Positions 8,722-15,905 of a DNA stretch of 25,560 bases are shown here, one piece after another. The notes below the pieces were generated by a model. The model was not told where the DNA came from and did no database searches. It saw only the letters and a list, made by a program, of their open reading frames with translations. The stretch's first letter is position 1; each line of letters opens with the position of its first letter. This DNA is from Galbitalea sp036495225 (GTDB lineage Bacteria > Actinomycetota > Actinomycetes > Actinomycetales > Microbacteriaceae), in the NCBI GenBank assembly GCA_036495225.1, contig DASXNG010000189.1:1-25560 (forward strand), written 5' to 3'. The position numbers were made by a program, and so were the translations under genes.

Positions 8722-9861
8722 ATGCGAAAAGCAAAAAAGTTCGCGATCGGGGCATTGGCCATCGCCACCGTCCTGACGCTCGCCGCCTGTAGCACGAGCG
8801 GCACCGGCGCGAAAACCGCTTCGGCGAAGGTCACGACCGTCGGCTTCATCATGGTCGGCTCGACCCAGGACGCCGGATACAACGAGGCGGTGGCTGATGG
8901 TGCCAAGGCTGTTCAAAAGGACCTTGGCACCAGCGTCAAAGTAATCACTGCAGACCAGATCCCGGAAAACAATTCGGTCACCCAGACGATGCAAGCGATG
9001 GTCAACCAAGGCGCAAGCATCATCTTCGCAACCAGCTACGGATATTTCAACTACGCGCTCGCGTTCGCGAAGTCCCACCCGAAGGTCACCGTGCTCCACC
9101 AGGGTGGCTATCTGACGGGCACCTTCCCGAAGAACTTTGGAACCTACTGGGGCCAGGCCTATGACCCCGTTGGACTCGGGGGCATGGCCGCCGGTGGTGT
9201 CACCAAGTCCAACAAGCTCGGCTTCATCTACGCCTTCCCGATCTCGCAGACCATCGCGAACATCGACGCGTTCGAGCTCGGCGCCCAGAAGGTCAACCCA
9301 GACGCGAAGACCTACGTGGTCAACACGTCAAGCTGGTGTGACCCGCTGAAGCAAAAGCAGGCCGTTTCAGCACTGCTCGGCCAGGGCATTGACGTCTTCA
9401 GCCAGCATCAGGACTGCCAGTCGACCGTGATCCAGGCGGTCAAGACAGCTGGAAAGAAGGTCGTCGGCTACCACTACGACGCAAAGGCGCTCTACCCCGC
9501 CGGATGGCTGACGGGCTCCGCGTGGAACTGGTCGGCAATCTACGAGAAGATCATCGGCGCGGTACAGAAGGGCACCTTCGCCGGCGGCCCGTACAACGCT
9601 GACTGGATCGGCTCGATCTCCACGGGCGACAACCCACTGCAGCTCGCGTCGTTCGGCACCTCGGTGCCGGCAGACCTGAAGGCGAAGATCCTGACGGAGA
9701 AGGCGGCGCTCGGCAAGCCGGGCAGCTCGATCTTCACCGGTCCGATCTATTGCCAGGACGGCTCCGTGCTCGTCGCCGCGGGCAAGGTCGCGACCTACGC
9801 GGACACGAACTCGTTCTCCTGCCTCGTGAAGGGCGTGGTCGGCACGCTCCCCAAGAGCTAA
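8722..9861 (+). CDS. BMP-family substrate-binding lipoprotein
   Basis: A 379-residue solute receptor of the BMP/PnrA family. It has a lipoprotein signal: positively charged MRKAKK, a hydrophobic core, and lipobox LAAC with the acylated Cys at 23. It then has a Ser/Thr/Gly-rich tether and a two-lobe periplasmic-binding fold. Family segments include VGFIMVGSTQDAGYNEAVADGA (about 34-55), MVNQGASIIFATSYGYF and LGQGIDVFSQHQDCQSTVIQA. An AGGAG site precedes the ATG. Characterised relatives bind nucleosides. This member lacks an assigned ligand; its position next to biuret-type hydrolases makes a small nitrogen-rich amide or ureide plausible. It is the receptor of the importer encoded just upstream. 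Confidence 0.92.
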   Translation: MRKAKKFAIGALAIATVLTLAACSTSGTGAKTASAKVTTVGFIMVGSTQDAGYNEAVADGAKAVQKDLGTSVKVITADQIPENNSVTQTMQAMVNQGASIIFATSYGYFNYALAFAKSHPKVTVLHQGGYLTGTFPKNFGTYWGQAYDPVGLGGMAAGGVTKSNKLGFIYAFPISQTIANIDAFELGAQKVNPDAKTYVVNTSSWCDPLKQKQAVSALLGQGIDVFSQHQDCQSTVIQAVKTAGKKVVGYHYDAKALYPAGWLTGSAWNWSAIYEKIIGAVQKGTFAGGPYNADWIGSISTGDNPLQLASFGTSVPADLKAKILTEKAALGKPGSSIFTGPIYCQDGSVLVAAGKVATYADTNSFSCLVKGVVGTLPKS

Positions 9862-9882
9862 CGACCGGGTCGGGAGTCTGAC

Positions 9883-10536
9883 ATGACACAACTGAGTACG
9901 AGCTTCGACGTGGATCGATCGACGGTTGCCGGTACCAGGCCATACGCATGGCCGTGGGATGGAATCATCGATTGCTCGAAGCTTGGCCTGGTCGTCGTTC
10001 AGGCTCCCGACTCTCCCCCGCCCGCGACCGAACAACTCGGCTCACTGCCCGCCCTCATCGAAAGTGCAAGGCGCGCGGGCGTTCGAATCGTTCAGGTCGA
10101 CACCCAGCCTCCCTTCCAGCTCAGGATGCCGCGCTCGGAGCGCACAGACGACCTCGTGGGTCCTAGCCCACTTCGTCGCTCGTTGCGCCCGGACATCGTG
10201 GCGCGTTCATCCGGCTGGAACGGGTTCTTTGAAAGTTCGCTCGACTCGAAGCTGCGGCACGCATCCATCACCCATCTGCTCATGACGGGGTACTGGCTCG
10301 AAATCGGAGTCCACTCCACTATGCGCGCGGGAAACGACATGGGGTACGAATGCCTGCTCGTTGAGGATGCTGTCGCAGCCTTCGAGCCATCGCTGACAGG
10401 CAATTCGCTGTCATCCATCGAAATGTCCGGGGGCATCTTTGGTGCCATCGGCAACGCGGCCGCCGTGGTCGAAGCCCTGGCCGCCGCCCCTCAATCTTCA
10501 CAATCCGCCTCAGTCCAGCTGGAGAAGCAATCATGA
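9883..10536 (+). CDS. Isochorismatase-fold protein lacking the catalytic triad (pseudoenzyme)
   Basis: A 217-residue paralogue of the enzyme encoded immediately downstream. The shared landmarks are RPYAWPWDGIID (19-30), SITHLLMTGYWLEIGVHSTMR (128-148), MGYECLL and MSGGIFGAIG (181-190). Aligned to that enzyme, catalytic Asp37 is Gln40, Lys143 is Ser109 (Arg108 adjacent) and nucleophile Cys176 is Gly142, so none of the three catalytic residues remains. It also lacks about 40 residues between the first strand and the Lys region. The frame is intact with GGGAG 7 bases before the ATG, and it is coupled by ATGA overlap to the active gene. These facts argue for a maintained protein, perhaps a regulatory or structural partner in a mixed oligomer, instead of a decaying copy. 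Its function is otherwise unknown. Confidence 0.85.
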   Translation: MTQLSTSFDVDRSTVAGTRPYAWPWDGIIDCSKLGLVVVQAPDSPPPATEQLGSLPALIESARRAGVRIVQVDTQPPFQLRMPRSERTDDLVGPSPLRRSLRPDIVARSSGWNGFFESSLDSKLRHASITHLLMTGYWLEIGVHSTMRAGNDMGYECLLVEDAVAAFEPSLTGNSLSSIEMSGGIFGAIGNAAAVVEALAAAPQSSQSASVQLEKQS

Positions 10537-11240
10537 CCATCGAGACCGCCGTTCAGACCTACCCGGCGATTGACGCCAAGCCATATTCGTGGCCATATGA
10601 CGGAAAGATTGACCCAGCGCACACCGCCATGATCAACATCGACTGGCAGGTCGACTTCTGCGGTGAGGGCGGATACGTGGACGCGATGGGCTATGACCTG
10701 TCGCTGACTCGCGCCGGCCTCGAACCAACCGCGCGGATGTTGGCTGCCGCGCGTGAAGCCGGGTTCATGATCATCCACACACGTGAGGGACATCGCCCAG
10801 ACCTCTCAGACCTGCCGCCGAACAAGAAATGGCGATCAGCTCAGATCGGCGCCGAGATCGGGTCGCTCGGGCCGTGCGGCCGCATCCTCACTCGGGGTGA
10901 ACCCGGCTGGGAGATCGTGGACGAGGTCGCACCGGTCGAGGGCGAGTACATCATCGACAAGCCCGGCAAGGGAGCGTTCTACGCCACCGACCTCGACCTG
11001 CTGCTGCGCAACCACGGCATCACGCACATCGTTCTCACCGGAATCACCACGGATGTGTGCGTGCACACCACCATGCGCGACGCAAACGACCGCGGCTACG
11101 AATGCCTGCTGCTGACCGACTGCACGGGTGCGACCGACTATGGAAACTATGAGGCCGCGCTCAAGATGGTGACGATGCAGGGCGGCGTGTTCGGGGCCAT
11201 CGCGCCGTCATCCTCGCTCCTGGCGTCCCTGGGCAAATGA
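10533..11240 (+). CDS. Cysteine hydrolase, biuret amidohydrolase-like (isochorismatase superfamily)
   Basis: A 235-residue cysteine hydrolase. The triad is Asp37 (INIDWQVDF), Lys143 (IIDKPGKGAF) and Cys176 (TTDVCVHTT); the conserved cis-peptide GITTDVCV is intact. The spacings D-K 106 and K-C 33 equal those I recall for biuret hydrolase BiuH (D36, K142, C175). Pyrimidine-pathway RutB has a different D-K spacing. Predicted reaction: biuret + water to allophanate + ammonia. The allophanate hydrolase three genes on supports this. Relatives acting on triuret, guanylurea or ureidoacrylate are close enough that the exact substrate is not proven. The ATG overlaps the pseudoenzyme stop by 4 bp, and its own stop overlaps the next start by 4 bp. 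Confidence 0.82.
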   Translation: MTIETAVQTYPAIDAKPYSWPYDGKIDPAHTAMINIDWQVDFCGEGGYVDAMGYDLSLTRAGLEPTARMLAAAREAGFMIIHTREGHRPDLSDLPPNKKWRSAQIGAEIGSLGPCGRILTRGEPGWEIVDEVAPVEGEYIIDKPGKGAFYATDLDLLLRNHGITHIVLTGITTDVCVHTTMRDANDRGYECLLLTDCTGATDYGNYEAALKMVTMQGGVFGAIAPSSSLLASLGK

Positions 11241-11965
11241 CTCTCACCGTGGAAGAACGAGGCGCGCCTTTGGCGCTCGAGCCGGTGCGCATCGTTCTGA
11301 TTCACGGAGCCGCGACCACCGCTTCCGTCTGGCGGCCGCTCGCCGCTGCTCTGAGCAATATTGGCGAGGTCGTCGCCCCGCAGCGCAATTACTCTGGCGA
11401 CTGGGAAACCGAACTCGAAGACCTGGCAGAAACCGTGCGTGACGGCTTCGTCGTCGGCGTGAGCGGTGGCGCAACGCTCGGCCTCGAGCTCGCGACCCGT
11501 GGCATCCCGATGCTGGGCGCGGTGTTGCACGAGCCGGCAGCTGGGAGTCTGGCTCCACACCTGCTCGACCACGTCATCCGCGCCCTGAATGAAGACGGAG
11601 TCGAGGGTTTCGGTCGCGCGTTGTACGGCGAAGGCTGGGAGCCATCGCTCCTTCCCGCAGACGGCGACGCCGTCAAACGCGACCTTGGGATGTTCCGCGC
11701 CTTCGAACCCGCGGCGCCGACATCCCCACTCGAGAACGTCACCCTCACCGTCGGCGAACACTCGCCGAGAATCCGACACGAGTCGGTCGAGGCCATCGCG
11801 AAGCTGACGGGCGCCAACGTGCTCGTCGTGCCTGGCGCCGGTCACGGAGTACAGCTCACCGCCGTGCAGACTTTCGCGAAAGTCATTGCCGCGCAGCTGG
11901 GCACGTCTATCGCGCTCCCGCGTACCGTGGGATCGTGGCAGATGAACACCAAGAAAGGCAACTGA
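11237..11965 (+). CDS. Alpha/beta-fold hydrolase
   Basis: A 242-residue serine hydrolase. The oxyanion-hole motif LIHGAATT is at residues 21-28, the nucleophile elbow GVSGGAT puts Ser at 76, and the catalytic His is 203 in GAGHGVQL. The acid is probably Glu174 (VGEHSPR), a Glu instead of the more usual Asp. The cap domain is small. It is coupled by ATGA overlap to the biuret hydrolase-like gene. It could hydrolyse an ester or amide precursor or an acyl product of the same pathway; RutD-type aminoacrylate hydrolases occupy a comparable place in pyrimidine catabolism, but I see no residue pattern that proves that activity. The tail after about residue 225 is outside the fold. Confidence 0.85.
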   Translation: MTLTVEERGAPLALEPVRIVLIHGAATTASVWRPLAAALSNIGEVVAPQRNYSGDWETELEDLAETVRDGFVVGVSGGATLGLELATRGIPMLGAVLHEPAAGSLAPHLLDHVIRALNEDGVEGFGRALYGEGWEPSLLPADGDAVKRDLGMFRAFEPAAPTSPLENVTLTVGEHSPRIRHESVEAIAKLTGANVLVVPGAGHGVQLTAVQTFAKVIAAQLGTSIALPRTVGSWQMNTKKGN

Positions 11966-11970
11966 CCCAC

Positions 11971-12711
11971 ATGGAACACCCTGAAGATCTGGATGCAGGC
12001 AATGGCGCCGCATCCAAAGGCGGAGCGTCGCGCAGCGAGCAGACGTATCGCCAACTTCGTGCCCTCTTGATGGACGGCGCAATCGCACCAACCGAACGAC
12101 TCGCAGAGGAAGCGCTTGCGGCGCGGTTCGAGGTCTCGCGTACGCCGGTGCGTGAAGCGCTGACTCGACTGCAGGTCGATGGGCTCGTCGAACGACGCGA
12201 CGGCGGCCTCTACCTGCACGTGCCGAGCTTCGACAGTCTCGCCGGCCTCTACGAATTGCGCATCACCCTTGAGCTGCGCGGCATCCAGCGAGTGATGGAT
12301 GACCGTTCGCTCAAGCACTCCAGCGAGACTCTCGGCGGAGAGCTGGCCAACTGGTACGAGTTTCGCGTTGAGCCTCCAACTCCGGACGCCGGATTTGTCG
12401 CGCGCGACGAGGGATTCCACGCCGCGCTGCTGCGCTCCTCGGGAAACGACTCGCTGGTGGAAGCGCTCGAGGCCGTGAACCGCCGAATTCGCCCGGTGCG
12501 GATGTACGACTACCTCACCGAGGATCGCCTCGAGGCGACCATCAGCGAGCACATCCATATCGGTGAGCTCGTGCTCGACGACGACCTTGGCGCGGCGCTC
12601 ACGGCGCTGAAAGAACACGTCGAGGAGTCCCGTGACGTCGTCATGGAGCGAGTGTCGTACGCACTGCCGATTTCGGCGCTCGGCAGCCGCGGGATGAGTG
12701 GCCGCGCGTGA
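11971..12711 (+). CDS. GntR family transcriptional regulator, FCD (FadR) type
   Basis: A 246-residue regulator. The winged helix-turn-helix (about residues 25-85) contains TYRQLRALLMDGAI, LAEEALAARFEVSRTPVREALTRLQVDGLVER, the classic GntR recognition signature. The C-terminal all-helical FCD ligand domain has LYELRITLELRG, FHAALLRSSGN and the metal/ligand histidines in EHIHIGELVL. The ATG at 11971 was preferred over the GTG at 11935 because it lies just after the alpha/beta hydrolase stop and leaves a normal-length arm. It lies inside the operon, so it is probably autoregulated through the dyad at 5069-5100. The ligand may be biuret, allophanate or the imported compound. Its end overlaps the allophanate hydrolase start by 4 bp (GTGA). 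Confidence 0.92.
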   Translation: MEHPEDLDAGNGAASKGGASRSEQTYRQLRALLMDGAIAPTERLAEEALAARFEVSRTPVREALTRLQVDGLVERRDGGLYLHVPSFDSLAGLYELRITLELRGIQRVMDDRSLKHSSETLGGELANWYEFRVEPPTPDAGFVARDEGFHAALLRSSGNDSLVEALEAVNRRIRPVRMYDYLTEDRLEATISEHIHIGELVLDDDLGAALTALKEHVEESRDVVMERVSYALPISALGSRGMSGRA

Positions 12712-14423
12712 CGGGGAACGCCCGAGTGCGGGTTCTTGCCGCTTACGCACGCATCGACGAAGTTGACCGACCGGAGATCTGGATTTCTCTGCGACCCCTT
12801 GATGACGCGCTTGCCGACGCAGATGCCGTCGACACGCGAGTCGCGGTTGGCGAGCAACTCCCCCTGGCTGGTTCGGTTTTCGCGGTCAAAGACAACATCG
12901 ACGTGCAGGGGATGACGACGACAGCGGCCTGCGCACCGTTCGCGTATGCGCCTGCGGTGTCTGCGACATCCGTTTCCCGTCTCATCGACGCGGGGGGTGT
13001 TGTGATCGGAAAGACAAACCTCGACCAGTTCGCCACCGGCCTTGTCGGCACGCGGAGCCCGTTCGGCGTCGTTCGAAACTCGCTGTTGCCCGACCGAATC
13101 TCTGGTGGCTCGTCATCGGGTTCTGCCGTGGCCGTTGCACTCGGGATCGTCGACTTCGCGCTCGGCACCGACACGGCGGGCTCGGGCCGGGTGCCCGCTG
13201 CGCTCAACGCCATCGTCGGCCTCAAGCCGACGCTCGGGCTGGTGCCGACGGAGGGCGTCGTTCCGGCATGCCGCTCATACGACTCCGTATCGGTGTTTGC
13301 CGAAACGATCGCGGATGCGCAGCTGCCACTCGCCCTGATGACCGGCGTCTCGCCGACCGATCACCGGTCGCGGCCGTGGCCGGCACGCTCTCGCCTGGCT
13401 GCTCCGCCCAACCCGGTCGTGGCCATCCCTTCGCCGAAGGATCTGACGCTCCTGAGCCCGGATGCCCGTGCCGCGTTCGCCACGGCGGTTGACCGGCTCG
13501 AAACGGCTGGGGCATCCATTCGCGAGATCGATCTCGCTCCGTTTCTGGCCTCGGCGAAGCTGCTCTACGACGGCGCGCTCGTTGCAGAACGCTATGAAGC
13601 CTTCGGCGCTTTTGTCGAGGCGCATGAGGCCGACGCGGATCCCAGCGTGCTGTCGATTGTTCGTCGAGCGAAGACCGTTGTTGGAGCGGACGTGATTCGC
13701 GACCAGAACCAGGTACTGCAGTACCGGCTCGTCGCCGCGAATGCGCTCGCTGGATGCGACGCGCTTCTCATGCCGACCACGACAGAGCACCCGACGATCG
13801 CGGAGGTCGCGGCCGATCCGCTCGGGGTCAACGGTCGTCTCGGCACTTTCACGAATTTCGTCAACCTGCTCGACATGTGTGGCGTCAGTGTGCCAGCGGG
13901 AGAGGCCGACGGGAGCCCTTTCGGCGTCACCGTCGTCGCCCGGGCGTTCGAAGATCAGGTCGCGATGGACATCGCTCAGCTGTTCTCGGCGGCGCGGGCA
14001 TCCCTGTCCGCGTATCCGTCAGGCGGCATTCCTGTCGTGTTGTTCGGCGCCCACATGCGCGGACTGCCTCTCAACCCGCAGATCGTTGGCCTCGGCGGTC
14101 GATACGTGCGCGACGTGGCAACCGCTCGTCGCTACCGGATGCACTCCGTGCCAGGGCCCATCCCCCGCCCCGGAGTCAGCGAGGCAGCACTCCACGGTGC
14201 TGAGGGCGCAGCCATCACCGGTGAGCTGTGGCTTCTGTCGGTCGCGTCGCTCGGCGAGCTCGCTGCCTCGCTTGCGCAGCCGATGACCCTGGGCCCGGTC
14301 GAACTCGAGGATGGCACTCTCGTGACGGGATTCGGATGTTCGCTGCCTGTCGGCGAGGACATCACAGCGTTCGGCGGATGGCACGCGTACCTCGAGCAGC
14401 TGACTCCGGCCCGTTTCCCTTAA
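12708..14423 (+). CDS. atzF: Allophanate hydrolase, AtzF type
   Basis: A 571-residue enzyme that splits allophanate to 2 CO2 and 2 NH3, the last step of biuret, cyanurate or urea-amidolyase pathways. The N-terminal amidase-signature domain carries the Ser-cisSer-Lys triad: Lys61 (FAVKDNID), Ser135 (GGSSSGSA) and Ser159 (GTDTAGSGR). The K-S and S-S spacings, 74 and 24, are those I recall for AtzF. The C-terminal ~120 residues form the allophanate-hydrolase domain, recognisable by VLFGAHMRGLPLNPQI, YRMHSVPGPIPRPGV, LGPVELEDGTLVTGFGC and GGWHAYL; this domain distinguishes it from general amidases. No biotin/urea carboxylase part is present, so it would use allophanate made by the biuret hydrolase-like enzyme. 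The GTG start overlaps the GntR stop. The stop shares TTAA with the opposing livF gene. Confidence 0.93.
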   Translation: MTGNARVRVLAAYARIDEVDRPEIWISLRPLDDALADADAVDTRVAVGEQLPLAGSVFAVKDNIDVQGMTTTAACAPFAYAPAVSATSVSRLIDAGGVVIGKTNLDQFATGLVGTRSPFGVVRNSLLPDRISGGSSSGSAVAVALGIVDFALGTDTAGSGRVPAALNAIVGLKPTLGLVPTEGVVPACRSYDSVSVFAETIADAQLPLALMTGVSPTDHRSRPWPARSRLAAPPNPVVAIPSPKDLTLLSPDARAAFATAVDRLETAGASIREIDLAPFLASAKLLYDGALVAERYEAFGAFVEAHEADADPSVLSIVRRAKTVVGADVIRDQNQVLQYRLVAANALAGCDALLMPTTTEHPTIAEVAADPLGVNGRLGTFTNFVNLLDMCGVSVPAGEADGSPFGVTVVARAFEDQVAMDIAQLFSAARASLSAYPSGGIPVVLFGAHMRGLPLNPQIVGLGGRYVRDVATARRYRMHSVPGPIPRPGVSEAALHGAEGAAITGELWLLSVASLGELAASLAQPMTLGPVELEDGTLVTGFGCSLPVGEDITAFGGWHAYLEQLTPARFP

Positions 14424-15181
14424 ACGGTCTCCGCGAGCGTCTCCTTCTGCCCCCGAGTGCTCGCGCCGAGGTACAGCCGCGCGACCTCCGGGTCGTTGAG
14501 AAGTTCCTGGCCGGTTCCGGTCAGCGCGACGACGCCGGCTTCAAGGACCGCGGCGCGGTGGGCAACTGCGAGTCCGGAGCGGGCATTCTGTTCGACCAGC
14601 AGCACGGTTCGACCGTCGGCCGCGAGGTGCGAGATGCTCGCGAACACTGACACGCGCGACTTCGGGTCGAGCCCAATGGATGGCTCGTCGAGAAGAATCA
14701 GCGCCGGATCGAGCATGAGTGACCGAGCCAGTTCGACCTGCTTCTGCTCGCCACCGGACAGCGACCCGGCCGCAGCCGAGCGCCGCTTGGCGACGATCGG
14801 AAACGTGTTCGCCACCTCATCCAGTCTTCGCCGCAACAACGACTTGTCCTTGAGGATGAATCCACCCATCGTCACGTTCTCCCACACGGTCATCGCCGGG
14901 AAGAGACTGCGATCCTGCGGCACGTGAACGATTCCTCGACCGAGACGTTCCCTCGAACTGAGGCCGCCGATTTCTTCGCCGTCGAAGAGCACAGATCCGG
15001 ATCGCGGGCGGAGGAGCCCACTCACCGTCTTCAGCACCGTTGACTTTCCGGCACCGTTCGGCCCGATCAGACAAATGATCTCGCCTCGAGCGACGGTGAG
15101 GTTGACGCCCTTGAGGATCAGCCCGGCGCCGTACCCGGCGGTCACGCTGCCGAGTTCGAGAAGGTTGGTGCTATCCGCCAA
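14420..15181 (-). CDS. livF: Branched-chain amino acid-type ABC importer ATPase LivF
   Basis: A 253-residue ATPase of the HAAT class. Walker A is GPNGAGKST, the Q-loop is in VHVPQDRSLFPAMTV, the signature is LSGGEQKQVELARSL, Walker B is LILLDEPSIGL and the H-loop position is in VLLVEQNAR (Gln/Asn replace His, usual for LivF). The start is a TTG at 15181: GGAGG lies 6 bases upstream, and homology begins at once with LLELGSVTAGYG. An ATG at 15199 would lie upstream of the GGAGG. The first 11 bases lie inside the livG gene. It is last in the five-gene operon and its stop overlaps the atzF stop, leaving no space for a terminator. Confidence 0.92.
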   Translation of the reverse strand: MADSTNLLELGSVTAGYGAGLILKGVNLTVARGEIICLIGPNGAGKSTVLKTVSGLLRPRSGSVLFDGEEIGGLSSRERLGRGIVHVPQDRSLFPAMTVWENVTMGGFILKDKSLLRRRLDEVANTFPIVAKRRSAAAGSLSGGEQKQVELARSLMLDPALILLDEPSIGLDPKSRVSVFASISHLAADGRTVLLVEQNARSGLAVAHRAAVLEAGVVALTGTGQELLNDPEVARLYLGASTRGQKETLAETV

Positions 15182-15905
15182 GGTAGGCCTCCAAAACATC
15201 CGCGTTCGATTGCACCTGCGCCGGGGTGCCGAAGGCAATTGGCGCGCCCTGGTCGAGCACGATGACGGGGTCACACAACCGCATGACCAGTTGCATGTCG
15301 TGTTCGACGATGAGGAAGGTGACACCAGCGGCATGCCGCTCGCGGATATGCCGTTCCATCGCATCGATCATGACTGGGTTGACTCCGGCCGTGGGTTCAT
15401 CCAGCAGCACCAGCCTGGGGTTGCTCATGAGCACGGCGGCGAACTCGAGGAGCTTGCGCTGGCCATAGGAGAGGTCGGCCGCCGGTAGTTCGAGCAGCGG
15501 CTCCAACCGAAATTCGGCGAGCATCTCGCGTGCCCGCTGTTTGTCCTCGGCCGATACCCGACGTCCGAACAGCTGGCCCCACGAGTAGCCGGCCGCGACG
15601 ACGAGGTTCTCCTCGACGCTGAGGTCGGGGAAGATCCGAGCCTGCTGGAACGTCCTCGACAGTCCGCGCCGGTAGAGGTCAGCCGGGCGAGGGCGGGTGA
15701 TGGTCTCGCCGCGAAAGCGAATTTCCCCAGCATCCGCCTTCAGGTATCCGGTGATCATGTTGAAAGCCGTGGTCTTGCCGGAGCCATTCGGTCCGATCAG
15801 AGCGGTGATGGTTCCCTCTTCGACGTCGAAGGAGCAGTCGTTGACCGCCGTCACTCCGCCGAATCGCTTGGTGAGGTGATTCACCTCGAGCAGTGCTGCG
15901 CTCAT
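15171..15905 (-). CDS. livG: Branched-chain amino acid-type ABC importer ATPase LivG
   Basis: A 244-residue ATPase. Walker A is GPNGSGKTT (about residues 38-46), followed by AFNMITGYLKADAGEI. The Q-loop is in RTFQQARIFPDLSV, the signature is LSYGQRKLLEFA, Walker B is LVLLDEPTAGVNP and the H-loop is LIVEHDMQLV. The RTFQ and DEPTAGVNP variants are LivG markers. The ATG overlaps the livM stop by 4 bp (ATGA), and livF begins inside its last codons, so the ATPases are translationally coupled. It pairs with LivF below the LivH-LivM membrane dimer. Confidence 0.94.
   Translation of the reverse strand: MSAALLEVNHLTKRFGGVTAVNDCSFDVEEGTITALIGPNGSGKTTAFNMITGYLKADAGEIRFRGETITRPRPADLYRRGLSRTFQQARIFPDLSVEENLVVAAGYSWGQLFGRRVSAEDKQRAREMLAEFRLEPLLELPAADLSYGQRKLLEFAAVLMSNPRLVLLDEPTAGVNPVMIDAMERHIRERHAAGVTFLIVEHDMQLVMRLCDPVIVLDQGAPIAFGTPAQVQSNADVLEAYLGG

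Noticed and set aside
11147..12750. Two ~300-codon minus-strand open frames opposite the hydrolase and GntR genes
   Set aside because: The plus-strand genes have complete family motifs and coupled starts; the minus frames look like mirror translations.
12708..14423. Allophanate hydrolase as half of a urea amidolyase system
   Set aside because: No urea carboxylase (biotin-dependent) gene or KipI/KipA-like genes lie nearby.
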